A DNA stretch of 64,000 nucleotides from CAYVUB01 sp964454675 (GTDB lineage Bacteria; Bacteroidota; Bacteroidia; Flavobacteriales; Flavobacteriaceae): positions 124,001 to 188,000 of the forward strand of contig CAYVUB010000001.1 in assembly GCA_964454675.1 (NCBI GenBank). Direction: 5' to 3'. The translations under genes and the position numbers were made by a program. This document shows positions 17,731 to 24,792 of the stretch, piece after piece. How positions within the stretch are numbered: position 1 is the first letter of the stretch; each line of letters opens with the position of its first letter. The notes beneath the pieces were generated by a model that saw only the letters and a list, made by a program, of their open reading frames with translations, searched no databases and was not told the origin of the DNA.

Positions 17731-19017
17731 ATGTCAAATACTGCTGCGTTAGAAATTAACGGCAAAAAATATGAACTTCCTGTTATCACAGGAACAGAGA
17801 ATGAAGTTGCAATAGATATCAAAAATTTAAGGACAGCTACTGACGGTGTCATTACAATAGATCCTGGTTATAAAAATACAGGTTCTTGTGAAAGTTCTAT
17901 TACATTTCTGGATGGCGAAAAAGGTATTTTAAGATATAGAGGTTATTCTATTGAAGAACTTGCTGATAAAGCAGGTTTTCTGGAAGTGTCTTATCTTTTG
18001 ATTTTTGGCGAATTACCAACACAAGAGCAATTAAATAAGTTTCACGTAGATATTAAGGCACAATCCATAGTTGACGAAGATGTACGCAGAATAGTAGATG
18101 CTTTTCCAAAAACAGCTCATCCAATGGGTGTTTTGGCATCATTGACCAGCGCATTAACAGCCTTCAATCCGTCATCGGTAAATGTAAATTCGGAAGAAGC
18201 GATGTATAATGCCATTGTTAAAATACTTGCCAAGTTTCCGGTATTGGTATCATGGACACTTCGCAAAAAGCAAGGCTTACCGTTAGATTATGGCGATAAA
18301 AATTTAGGGTATGTTGAGAACGTTTTAAAAATGATGTTCAAACAACCTAATGAAGAATATATTATGAATCCGGTTGTAGTTGATGCTTTAGATAAATTGT
18401 TGATTCTTCATGCCGACCACGAGCAAAACTGTTCTACATCAACGGTAAGAATGGTGGGATCATCACATGCAGGATTATTTGTATCGCTTTCGGCAGGTAT
18501 TTCGGCACTTTGGGGACCACTTCACGGTGGTGCCAATCAGGCAGTTTTAGAAATGCTCGAAGCTATTAAAGAAGATGGAGGTGATACTAAAAAATTCATG
18601 GCAAAAGCCAAAGATAAAAACGACCCGTTCCGTTTAATGGGCTTTGGTCACAGAGTTTATAAAAACTTTGATCCGAGAGCAAAAATCATCAAAAAAGCTG
18701 CCGATGAAGTACTGGCAGATTTAGGGGTACATGACCCAATTTTAGAAATAGCCAAAGGATTGGAGCAGGAAGCTTTAAACGACCCGTATTTTGTTGACCG
18801 TAAATTATACCCTAATGTAGATTTCTATTCCGGTATTATTTACCGTGCAATGGGCATCCCAACTGATATGTTTACGGTAATGTTTGCTTTAGGCCGTTTG
18901 CCGGGCTGGATTGCCCAATGGCGAGAAATGCGCTTAAAGAATGAACCTATTGGCCGTCCGAGGCAAGTTTATACAGGCGCAACGTTAAGGTCTTTTACAA
19001 CAATTGACAAACGATAA
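17731..19017 (+). CDS. gltA: Citrate synthase
   Basis: Citrate synthase condenses oxaloacetate and acetyl-CoA at entry to the TCA cycle. The 428-residue protein is of the hexameric type with an N-terminal beta domain (SNTAALEINGKKYELPVI). Active-site regions are visible at HADHEQNCSTSTVRMVGSS, GPLHGGANQAVLEML, MGFGHRVYKNFDPRA and VDFYSGIIYRAMGIP. It stands alone with its own -7 box and terminator. Confidence 0.97.
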   Translation: MSNTAALEINGKKYELPVITGTENEVAIDIKNLRTATDGVITIDPGYKNTGSCESSITFLDGEKGILRYRGYSIEELADKAGFLEVSYLLIFGELPTQEQLNKFHVDIKAQSIVDEDVRRIVDAFPKTAHPMGVLASLTSALTAFNPSSVNVNSEEAMYNAIVKILAKFPVLVSWTLRKKQGLPLDYGDKNLGYVENVLKMMFKQPNEEYIMNPVVVDALDKLLILHADHEQNCSTSTVRMVGSSHAGLFVSLSAGISALWGPLHGGANQAVLEMLEAIKEDGGDTKKFMAKAKDKNDPFRLMGFGHRVYKNFDPRAKIIKKAADEVLADLGVHDPILEIAKGLEQEALNDPYFVDRKLYPNVDFYSGIIYRAMGIPTDMFTVMFALGRLPGWIAQWREMRLKNEPIGRPRQVYTGATLRSFTTIDKR

Positions 19018-19032
19018 ATTATAAATGTTATC

Positions 19033-19068
19033 AAAAGAGCTTCATTAGCATAATGGAGCTCTTTTATA
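19033..19068 (+). terminator. Terminator after gltA
   Basis: A 15-bp stem with one G-U pair (19033-19047 and 19051-19065) and a 3-base loop ends in TTTT, just before the next gene. Confidence 0.75.
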
Positions 19069-19077
19069 TTTTATACT

Positions 19078-19992
19078 ATGTTACAATTACACGTCAAAAA
19101 CGAAACATCACGATTAAGGGCTGTGGTTTTAGGAACCGCCGTAAGTAACGGTCCAACACCCAAAGCCGAAGAAGCCTACGACCCAAAATCATTAGAGCAC
19201 ATCATTGCGGGAACCTATCCAGTTGAACCCGATATGGTAAAAGAAATGGAAGCCGTTGCCAGAGTATTTGAAAAATATGATGTAAAAGTTTACAGACCCG
19301 AACTTATCAAAGATTACAACCAGATTTTTGCCCGTGATATCGCTTTTGTGATTGATGATATTTTTATCAAGGCAAATATATTACCCGACAGAGAAAAAGA
19401 ACTCGAAGCCATTCAATACATCATTGACCAAATTGACCCCGGTAAAGTAAAGCGTCCACCCGAAGACGTGCACATTGAAGGCGGCGATGTCATGTTGTGG
19501 AATGACCATATTTTTATAGGTACTTACAAAGGCAGCGACTACAAAAACTATATCACTGCCCGAACCAATATGCAAGGTGTACAGTACATAAAAGACCTCT
19601 TTCCGCATAAAATTGTCAAAGAATTTGATTTGGTAAAATCAAAAATAGAGCCGCGTGATAATGCGCTGCATCTGGATTGCTGTTTTCAACCTGTCGGGAA
19701 AGACAAAGGCATTATTTACAAAAGCGGTTTTAGAGAAGAAAGCGATTATATGTATTTGGTGGATTTGTTTGGTAAAGACAACCTGTTTCACATTACCCGT
19801 GAAGAAATGTACCACATGAACAGTAATATTTTTTCCATTGCGGAAGATATTGTGATTTCTGAACAAAACTTTACAAGACTGAATACCTGGTTACGCCAAC
19901 ACGGTTTTACGGTTGAAGAAATACCGTATGCCGAAATAGCCAAACAGGAAGGTTTACTGCGTTGCTCTACGATGCCTTTGGTGAGGGATTAA
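19078..19992 (+). CDS. Arginine deiminase/amidinotransferase-superfamily hydrolase
   Basis: This belongs to the guanidine-modifying superfamily (arginine deiminase, DDAH, amidinotransferase), which acts on arginine-like substrates through a covalent Cys intermediate. The catalytic elements are Glu134 in EGGDVM, His198 in LHLDCCF and Cys296 in RCSTMPL. Length 304 residues. It starts 10 bases after the gltA terminator. I cannot tell the substrate; a second superfamily member (CtlX) is at 31594. The last 53 bases of this gene are duplicated at 21759-21811 beyond the Fic gene. Confidence 0.85.
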   Translation: MLQLHVKNETSRLRAVVLGTAVSNGPTPKAEEAYDPKSLEHIIAGTYPVEPDMVKEMEAVARVFEKYDVKVYRPELIKDYNQIFARDIAFVIDDIFIKANILPDREKELEAIQYIIDQIDPGKVKRPPEDVHIEGGDVMLWNDHIFIGTYKGSDYKNYITARTNMQGVQYIKDLFPHKIVKEFDLVKSKIEPRDNALHLDCCFQPVGKDKGIIYKSGFREESDYMYLVDLFGKDNLFHITREEMYHMNSNIFSIAEDIVISEQNFTRLNTWLRQHGFTVEEIPYAEIAKQEGLLRCSTMPLVRD

Positions 19993-20102
19993 TTCCCGCG
20001 AATGCGGGAATCTTGGGTTACAAGAATGAATTACAAGATTAATTCATTCTTGTATTCAGGTTGAGGTTCTTCTGCTAAGAATAAATCCAATTCTTTTTGG
20101 TC
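19940..20102. repeat. 163-bp direct repeat, copy 1
   Basis: This stretch is identical to 21759-21921 (offset 1819). It contains the last 53 bases of the guanidino-enzyme gene, a short spacer with a TTCCCGCGAATGCGGGAA palindrome, and the last 23 codons plus stop of a DpnA-like methyltransferase on the minus strand. Past 20102 the two copies stay alignable but diverged until about 20175 (21994). Confidence 0.95.
19992..20011. repeat. REP-like GC palindrome, copy within repeat 1
   Basis: ATTCCCGCGAATGCGGGAAT is an almost perfect palindrome. Related copies are at 21811-21830, 50396-50415 (TA instead of AA in the centre), a degenerate one at 703-720 and a variant at 42031-42050. All are intergenic. 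Confidence 0.7.
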
Positions 20103-20175
20103 ATTAAATCCTTGTAATTTTTGTCTGTATTTTCCTGCAACTAATTGATTTACGATTTCAAGTTTTCTGTTTTTG
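20031..20175 (-). pseudogene. C-terminal remnant of a second DpnA-like methyltransferase
   Basis: On the minus strand 47 codons plus stop match the C-terminus of the methyltransferase at 21850-22668. The last 23 codons are identical. The 24 before them are diverged (about 16 of 24 residues shared, for example KNRKLEIVNQ against KNRKLEIENP). Upstream of about 20175 similarity stops, and no start codon or catalytic motif remains. It is a truncated remnant of a different allele. Confidence 0.85.
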
Positions 20176-20236
20176 TTAAACCCTTGCCGTTAATGCTTTA
20201 CTTGGCTGTTAATAATCGTTTAGATTAAAATTTGCA

Positions 20237-20271
20237 AATTCTTCGAGATTATTTAAAAATCTCGAAGAATT
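20237..20271. terminator. Bidirectional hairpin at the 3' end of the Fic gene
   Basis: A perfect 14-bp stem AATTCTTCGAGATT / AATCTCGAAGAATT (20237-20250 and 20258-20271) overlaps the Fic stop codon. Its core TTCGAGATT recurs in the hairpin on the other side of the Fic gene (21599-21635). Confidence 0.7.
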
Positions 20272-21571
20272 ATTTGATATTATGTTGGGATAATAAATTT
20301 TTAAAGTCAGTTGATCTAACAAAATTTTGCTTAACCTTATTTACTTGAATTATTTCTAAAAATCCAAGGTCTACTAATCCTTTCAAATCGGTTCTTGCAG
20401 TAAAATTTGAGACTACAAAACGATTTTCAATCTCCTTAACATTAAAAATTATTTCTGGTTCATCATAAAGTAACTTCAGCAATTGAGCTTGGCGTTCGTT
20501 AACATTTGGAATTCTAACAAAATTAGCAGTTTGTAAGTTTTCTTTTTGTTTTTGTTGTATATAATCTTTTAAAGCTTCAAAAGCTTTCTCCATTACTTTT
20601 AAATTATAAGTAATAAAATAGGATAAATCATTGCTATCGTTCTCTGTATACAAATAAGCTCGTTCATATTGATTTTTTGTGTCTTGAATAATTCTAGAAA
20701 TTGATAAGTACTCAGTAAGCCAATACCCTTTTTTTAGTAGATACCAGTAAAACAATGTTCTCGCAGTTCTTCCATTTCCATCTGTAAATGGATGAATCCA
20801 ACCAATCATAAAATGTATAGTAATAGCTTTTAAAACAGGATGTACAAATTTGTCATCCTCTGAATTAAAAAAAGAGCATAAATCGTTTATAAGATTATCA
20901 ATTTCAATATATTTAGGTGGCGTATGAACAACTTCACTATTTGCATAATTTATTACATAAATATCATTTGAATTTCTAAATTGTCCTTCTTCAGTTTTAT
21001 TATCTAAGGTGTCACATGATATTAATTTATGAATATATAGTAGCTTTTCAGGAGTCAAATTGTCATTGCGGTTTTGAGTAATATGCTTAATAGTGAGGTA
21101 ATTATTCATAATCATTTGCTCTGATTTAGTTTTAGGTTTAACCCCTTTTCTAAGCATTTCTTTTGCCTTTTTTCTAGTTGTATTAGCACCTTCTATTTGA
21201 CTGCTAGAAATGGCCTCTTCCATAATTGAACTTACTAAATATCGCATTTTATCTTCTTCAGGGATAACGCTTTTTGCTCCCATATACCCGCCTATATGCA
21301 TGTCAAAATAATGTATCACTTTTTGAATGTAATCAGTTGAAGCATAGTTGAATATATAATCGCCAAATTTTAATTGAGAGTAAGTTAGTTGTCGACTTAT
21401 TTTAACAATCTCCCATAATTGCTGTGGCTCAACTTCTTTACTTCTATATTTGATTTTATCCCAATATAAATAATCATCATTTAGTGATTTCACTATTTTA
21501 GAAATATCTTTATCTCTTAATAACTCTAAAGATTTAGAGGTAAATTTTGTCTTAGGTGCTTGCTCTATCAT
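20270..21571 (-). CDS. Fic-domain protein (predicted AMPylase) with N-terminal inhibitory helix and C-terminal winged helix
   Basis: Fic enzymes transfer AMP or related groups to protein hydroxyls. The active-site loop HPFTDGNGRTAR (residues 260-271) is fully canonical, including catalytic His260. An (S/T)xxxE(G/N) inhibitory motif, SSQIEG (123-128), lies upstream, which makes it a class II, self-inhibited Fic. The last 75 residues look like a winged helix (VKEIENRFVVSNFTARTDL). Length 433. The gene has its own -7 box and sits between 163-bp direct repeats, so it is an insertion into the island. Its target is unknown. Confidence 0.92.
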   Translation of the reverse strand: MIEQAPKTKFTSKSLELLRDKDISKIVKSLNDDYLYWDKIKYRSKEVEPQQLWEIVKISRQLTYSQLKFGDYIFNYASTDYIQKVIHYFDMHIGGYMGAKSVIPEEDKMRYLVSSIMEEAISSSQIEGANTTRKKAKEMLRKGVKPKTKSEQMIMNNYLTIKHITQNRNDNLTPEKLLYIHKLISCDTLDNKTEEGQFRNSNDIYVINYANSEVVHTPPKYIEIDNLINDLCSFFNSEDDKFVHPVLKAITIHFMIGWIHPFTDGNGRTARTLFYWYLLKKGYWLTEYLSISRIIQDTKNQYERAYLYTENDSNDLSYFITYNLKVMEKAFEALKDYIQQKQKENLQTANFVRIPNVNERQAQLLKLLYDEPEIIFNVKEIENRFVVSNFTARTDLKGLVDLGFLEIIQVNKVKQNFVRSTDFKNLLSQHNIK

Positions 21572-21589
21572 AATATTTATATTCTAGTA

Positions 21590-21597
21590 CAAATATA
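21590..21597 (-). promoter_or_regulatory. -7 box of the Fic gene
   Basis: On the minus strand TATATTTG matches TAnnTTTG 18 bases upstream of the Fic ATG. A strong hairpin lies just upstream, which would insulate the promoter. Confidence 0.5.
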
Positions 21598-21598
21598 T

Positions 21599-21635
21599 AA
21601 AAACTTCGAGATTCTTTATGAATCTCGAAGTTTTT
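21599..21635. terminator. Bidirectional hairpin upstream of the Fic gene
   Basis: A perfect 16-bp stem AAAAACTTCGAGATTC / GAATCTCGAAGTTTTT (21599-21614 and 21620-21635) with a 5-base loop has T-runs in both directions. It shares the core CTTCGAGATT with the hairpin at 20237-20271. Confidence 0.7.
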
Positions 21636-21758
21636 ATTAAAAAAATTAATTATTTGAAAGAATTAAAATTAAAGATTATAATTGTTAATTAAGCGATTAA
21701 TGTTGGTTTTAACTACTGTTATTGTTTTCACTTGACAAGAAAGGAGTAACCTTTTAAA

Positions 21759-21921
21759 CCAAACAGGAAGGTTTACTGCGTTGCTCTACGATGCCTTTGG
21801 TGAGGGATTAATTCCCGCGAATGCGGGAATCTTGGGTTACAAGAATGAATTACAAGATTAATTCATTCTTGTATTCAGGTTGAGGTTCTTCTGCTAAGAA
21901 TAAATCCAATTCTTTTTGGTC
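21759..21921. repeat. 163-bp direct repeat, copy 2
   Basis: Identical to 19940-20102. Here the 53-base end of the guanidino-enzyme gene is an orphan fragment with no gene in front of it, followed by the REP-like palindrome (21811-21830) and the true 3' end of the methyltransferase gene. Confidence 0.95.
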
Positions 21922-22668
21922 GTTAAATCCTTGCAGTTTATGTTTATACTTTGCGGTAATATTTGGATTTTCGATTTCAAGTTTTCGGTTTTTGCTGATT
22001 GTCAAAAACTCTTCTTCTTGGTCAATTCCTAAAAACCGTCTGTTTATCAAATTAGCAGCAATTCCGGTAGTTGAGCTTCCTGTAAATGGGTCTAAAATCC
22101 AAGCGTTTGGCTTTGTCGAAGCCAAAATAAGTCTGGTCAAAACCGATAATGGTTTTTGTGTCGGGTGTTTGCCACAAGATTTTTCCCAAGGTGCGATTGC
22201 AGGCAATTTCCAAACATCTTTCATTTGCTTGTCGCCATTCAATTGCTTCATCAGTTCGTAATTGAAATAATGCGGAACTTTCTCGCTTTTCCTTGCCCAA
22301 ATAATTTGTTCTGTCGAATAAGTAAAATATCTGCACGAAAAATTTGGTGGCGGATTTGTCTTTTCCCAAGTTACGATGTTCAAGATTTTGAAACCTAATT
22401 CCGTCAAAATTTGTCCGATTGAAAAAATGTTGTGCATTGTTCCGCTTATCCAAATGGTTGCGTCATCTTTCGTTTTTTCCCGAACTAATGAAAGCCATTT
22501 TCTATTGAAGTCGTTTATAAATTCAAATCCTTCTGATTTGTCCCATTTTCCTTTATTGACACTTATGATTTTTCCGCTTTGAATTGAAAGTCCATTGTTG
22601 GAAAGAAAATAGGGTGGATCGGCAAAAACCATATCAAATTTATGTTCAAATTCGGGCAAAAGTTTCAT
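21850..22668 (-). CDS. DpnA-like beta-class adenine-N6 DNA methyltransferase, N-terminally truncated
   Basis: It resembles DpnA, the single-strand GATC methylase of the DpnII cassette, from my memory of that protein. It has motif IV DPPY (17-20), then WISGTMHNIFSIG, the KHPTQKP segment and motif I DPFTGSS (193-199). The family start (about FYLLHGDTMKLL) is readable in frame upstream of the ATG, but only back to codon 22698, where a TAG (22701-22699) stops it and no start codon exists. The only start is the internal ATG at 22668. That loss begins at the dpnD stop. Activity is uncertain, and active GATC methylation would conflict with DpnI. Confidence 0.85.
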   Translation of the reverse strand: MKLLPEFEHKFDMVFADPPYFLSNNGLSIQSGKIISVNKGKWDKSEGFEFINDFNRKWLSLVREKTKDDATIWISGTMHNIFSIGQILTELGFKILNIVTWEKTNPPPNFSCRYFTYSTEQIIWARKSEKVPHYFNYELMKQLNGDKQMKDVWKLPAIAPWEKSCGKHPTQKPLSVLTRLILASTKPNAWILDPFTGSSTTGIAANLINRRFLGIDQEEEFLTISKNRKLEIENPNITAKYKHKLQGFNDQKELDLFLAEEPQPEYKNELIL

Positions 22669-22693
22669 TGTATCTCCGTGAAGAAGATAAAAA

Positions 22694-22864
22694 TTATTCT
22701 ATATACTCTTCAATTTCAGTTGTTACATAATCGTTGTCGGTCAAAACAATTTCTTCTTTACGGTGTAATTCCTTAACCTTTGACACTGCTTCATCAATAT
22801 TTTCCGCTTCTACTTCTACAATTCTTGATAGAAACTCCTGAACTTCAATTTTAAATGTTTCCAT
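22694..22864 (-). CDS. dpnD: DpnD/PcfM-like small protein
   Basis: This 56-codon ORF reads METFKIEVQEFLSRIVEVEA at the start and ends DYVTTEIEEYIE. It matches my memory of the DpnD-PcfM family, whose founding member is the second gene of the pneumococcal DpnI cassette, of unknown function. Its ATG (22864) lies inside the end of dpnI (14-base overlap), so the two are cotranscribed. Its stop lies exactly where methyltransferase homology begins. It is too short for common ORF cut-offs. Confidence 0.85.
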   Translation of the reverse strand: METFKIEVQEFLSRIVEVEAENIDEAVSKVKELHRKEEIVLTDNDYVTTEIEEYIE

Positions 22865-23630
22865 AATTTACTTTTTTATAGTTGCCACGACCAACAAATT
22901 CAATAATTCCTTTATCCCGTAAGACTTGTAATTGTTGTCGTATTTTATCTTTGATAAAATTATTGCTTGGATACTTTAATTTCAACTTTTCTTCAAATTT
23001 ATAAATTTCATCAAGCGTAAAAATTTCTTTTTTGATTAAATCTACACAATTCATTATATCTAAAATCCAACCTTTTGCATCTTTACTTTTTGTTCGTAGA
23101 AATAAAGTTCTGTTAAATGTTTCTTTGACAAATTCTTGATTTATTGTTTTCGCATCTTTAATCAGAAATACTTTCCCTGCATCTGCGACTTTTGAAATGT
23201 CAATATTGCAACCAACCCAACCTGCTCGTCTTGCTGTTTCGGCTAATGGTGGACGTTTAATGATTATTTCAGGTGTAAAAAACTGCTTCGGAATAATCAA
23301 AAAATCATTCACTGTCCAATCTTTGGTATAGGTTAAAAAGAAAAAATTTGGATTATTTTCTGAATTTATTCTTTCAATCATAGTAGAATAAGCTCCATCA
23401 GTAATTGTATTTGATAGTTTTCCACTTTTACTTTTTAACTCAAATTCCTCACTACATTTTTTGCAATAAAAATCTGCAACAGGTCGATTATTTTCAAATT
23501 CATTTAAAGGTAAATCTCCACAACTCGGACAATATGAATTGTTCAAAACCCAATTTTCTGTCAATAATCTTGCAATTTGAGAATTGCTTGTATAACCTTC
23601 AGCCAAATTTGTGTTCAACGCTAAATTCAT
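22851..23630 (-). CDS. dpnC: DpnI-type restriction endonuclease (cuts methylated GATC)
   Basis: DpnI cleaves GATC only when adenine is methylated. The 259 residues align by memory with pneumococcal DpnI in the same register: zinc cysteines Cys34, Cys37, Cys56, Cys59 and the PD-(D/E)xK residues Asp53, Glu64, Lys66 (VADFYC then EEFELKSK). The C-terminal winged helix (KIRQQLQVLRDKGIIEF) that also reads methylation is intact. Start MNLALNTNLAEGYTSNSQ agrees with the family. It overlaps dpnD, and upstream lies a three-way-junction element. The host must lack double-strand Dam methylation. Confidence 0.95.
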   Translation of the reverse strand: MNLALNTNLAEGYTSNSQIARLLTENWVLNNSYCPSCGDLPLNEFENNRPVADFYCKKCSEEFELKSKSGKLSNTITDGAYSTMIERINSENNPNFFFLTYTKDWTVNDFLIIPKQFFTPEIIIKRPPLAETARRAGWVGCNIDISKVADAGKVFLIKDAKTINQEFVKETFNRTLFLRTKSKDAKGWILDIMNCVDLIKKEIFTLDEIYKFEEKLKLKYPSNNFIKDKIRQQLQVLRDKGIIEFVGRGNYKKVNYGNI

Positions 23631-23645
23631 ATTAAGCGGCTGATT

Positions 23646-23745
23646 GCGTTAGGGATTGCAGTGGAAATCCTTTTTGTGAGGCACGAACAAAAAGATTGAA
23701 ACGTAAAGCCCGACACTACGAAGCTTAAGCGTAGTGGGGTAACGC
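23646..23745. repeat. Three-way-junction intergenic element (structured RNA or repeat)
   Basis: The outer stem is GCGTTA/TAACGC (23646-23651 and 23740-23745). Within it are an 8-bp stem CTTTTTGT/ACAAAAAG (23670-23677 and 23687-23694) and a stem CACTACG/CGTAGTG (23714-23720 and 23730-23736), extended by CCC/GGG (23709-23711, 23737-23739). I recall similar GTTAGGGAT...AACGCCC sequences in many flavobacterial intergenic regions, but could not check. It sits in the 5' region of dpnI. Confidence 0.6.
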
Positions 23746-23875
23746 CCAAAACACTTATCAGATTACCAAAGGGTTCATTATTATTGAAATTATTTTTCAA
23801 ATCTAAATTCTTGTTATATAGATTAACGAATATAACAAAAATCAATTTCAACCTTTTAGTAAATCAAACAGAAGT

Positions 23876-24142
23876 TTACTTCCTATACAAAAAATAATTA
23901 TTCACCAAATCAATATATGCTTGTTTGGCTTCTTCTTCCCCAACGTCTTTTACCTGGAAAAGCGCATTGGTTTTAAATGCGTTGATGATGGGTTTTTTGC
24001 TTCCGGGGCCACTATAATTGTTGGTGGCTTTTTTGTAATAGGCGTATAGCCGCAAAAGGAAATCGGCAGGAAAAGGTTCTGTGTGATTGTTGATGCGGTT
24101 TACTGCATCGTTAAACGCTATGTCTAATTCTTCCGGTGTCAT
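23876..24142 (-). CDS. Acyl-CoA-binding protein
   Basis: ACBP is a small four-helix cytosolic carrier of long-chain acyl-CoA esters. The 88-residue product has the family's LRLYAYYKKATNNYSGPGSK region, which carries the ligand-binding Tyr and Lys. Its ATG overlaps the psd stop by 4 bases (ATGA), so it is coupled to phospholipid synthesis genes psd and cdsA. It probably supplies or buffers acyl-CoA; that is inference. Confidence 0.88.
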   Translation of the reverse strand: MTPEELDIAFNDAVNRINNHTEPFPADFLLRLYAYYKKATNNYSGPGSKKPIINAFKTNALFQVKDVGEEEAKQAYIDLVNNYFLYRK

Positions 24143-24792
24143 GGTTTTTCGGCAATAATACTTACGCCGCCTTTTACTTTTTGGTTGAGTTGTACTTTGA
24201 TATTGGTATCTAAAGGTAAAAATAAATCTACTCTCGAACCAAATTTTATAAATCCCGAGTCGGCACCTTGCTGTGCCATATCATCTACCTTGGCATAATT
24301 GACAATACGTTTTGCCAAAGCTCCGGCAATTTGACGGTACAACACTTTTCCGTAAGAAGCATTTTCGACAACTACCGTAGTGCGCTCGTTTTCTTCGCTG
24401 GCTTTTGGATGCCAGGCTACTAAGTATTTCCCGGGATGGTATTTGCTGTAAACAACGTTTCCGCTTATGGGATAGCGTGTTACATGTACATTAACGGGCG
24501 ACATAAATACCGACACCTGCAAACGTCTATCATTAAAATATTCTTTTTCAAACACTTCTTCTATGACAACCACTTTACCATCAACAGGCGATACTACCTG
24601 ATTTTCGTTTATAACGCCTTTACGTTTAGGATTTCTGAAAAACTGAAGTATCAATAGTAAAAATGCCAGTACTAATAACATTAATGTGGTGCGCAGCCAG
24701 CCTGCAGGTGCAAAATAGTCAATGGTAAGTATGGCTGTAACGGTTATGATAAGCGATACAAGAATAATTTTATGACCTTCTTTATGAAACAT
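24139..24792 (-). CDS. psd: Phosphatidylserine decarboxylase, short form
   Basis: Psd makes phosphatidylethanolamine from phosphatidylserine. This is the short type: two N-terminal membrane segments (about 8-50), then the catalytic domain with SPVDGKVV, FMSPVNVHVTRYP and the self-cleavage site Gly185-Ser186 (GFIKFGSRVDLF), which generates the pyruvoyl group. Length 217. It overlaps cdsA upstream by 11 bases and the ACBP gene downstream by 4, so the three form a lipid operon. Confidence 0.95.
   Translation of the reverse strand: MFHKEGHKIILVSLIITVTAILTIDYFAPAGWLRTTLMLLVLAFLLLILQFFRNPKRKGVINENQVVSPVDGKVVVIEEVFEKEYFNDRRLQVSVFMSPVNVHVTRYPISGNVVYSKYHPGKYLVAWHPKASEENERTTVVVENASYGKVLYRQIAGALAKRIVNYAKVDDMAQQGADSGFIKFGSRVDLFLPLDTNIKVQLNQKVKGGVSIIAEKP

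Noticed and set aside
20176..20236. Possible terminal inverted repeats or a transposase near the Fic insertion
   Set aside because: I compared both borders (20176-20236 and 21636-21758) and found no matching inverted ends and no transposase frame; the direct repeats explain the duplication.
22052..22453. Minus-strand frame overlapping the methyltransferase in another frame
   Set aside because: The DPPY-to-DPFTGSS frame is the one with family motifs; this is a shadow.
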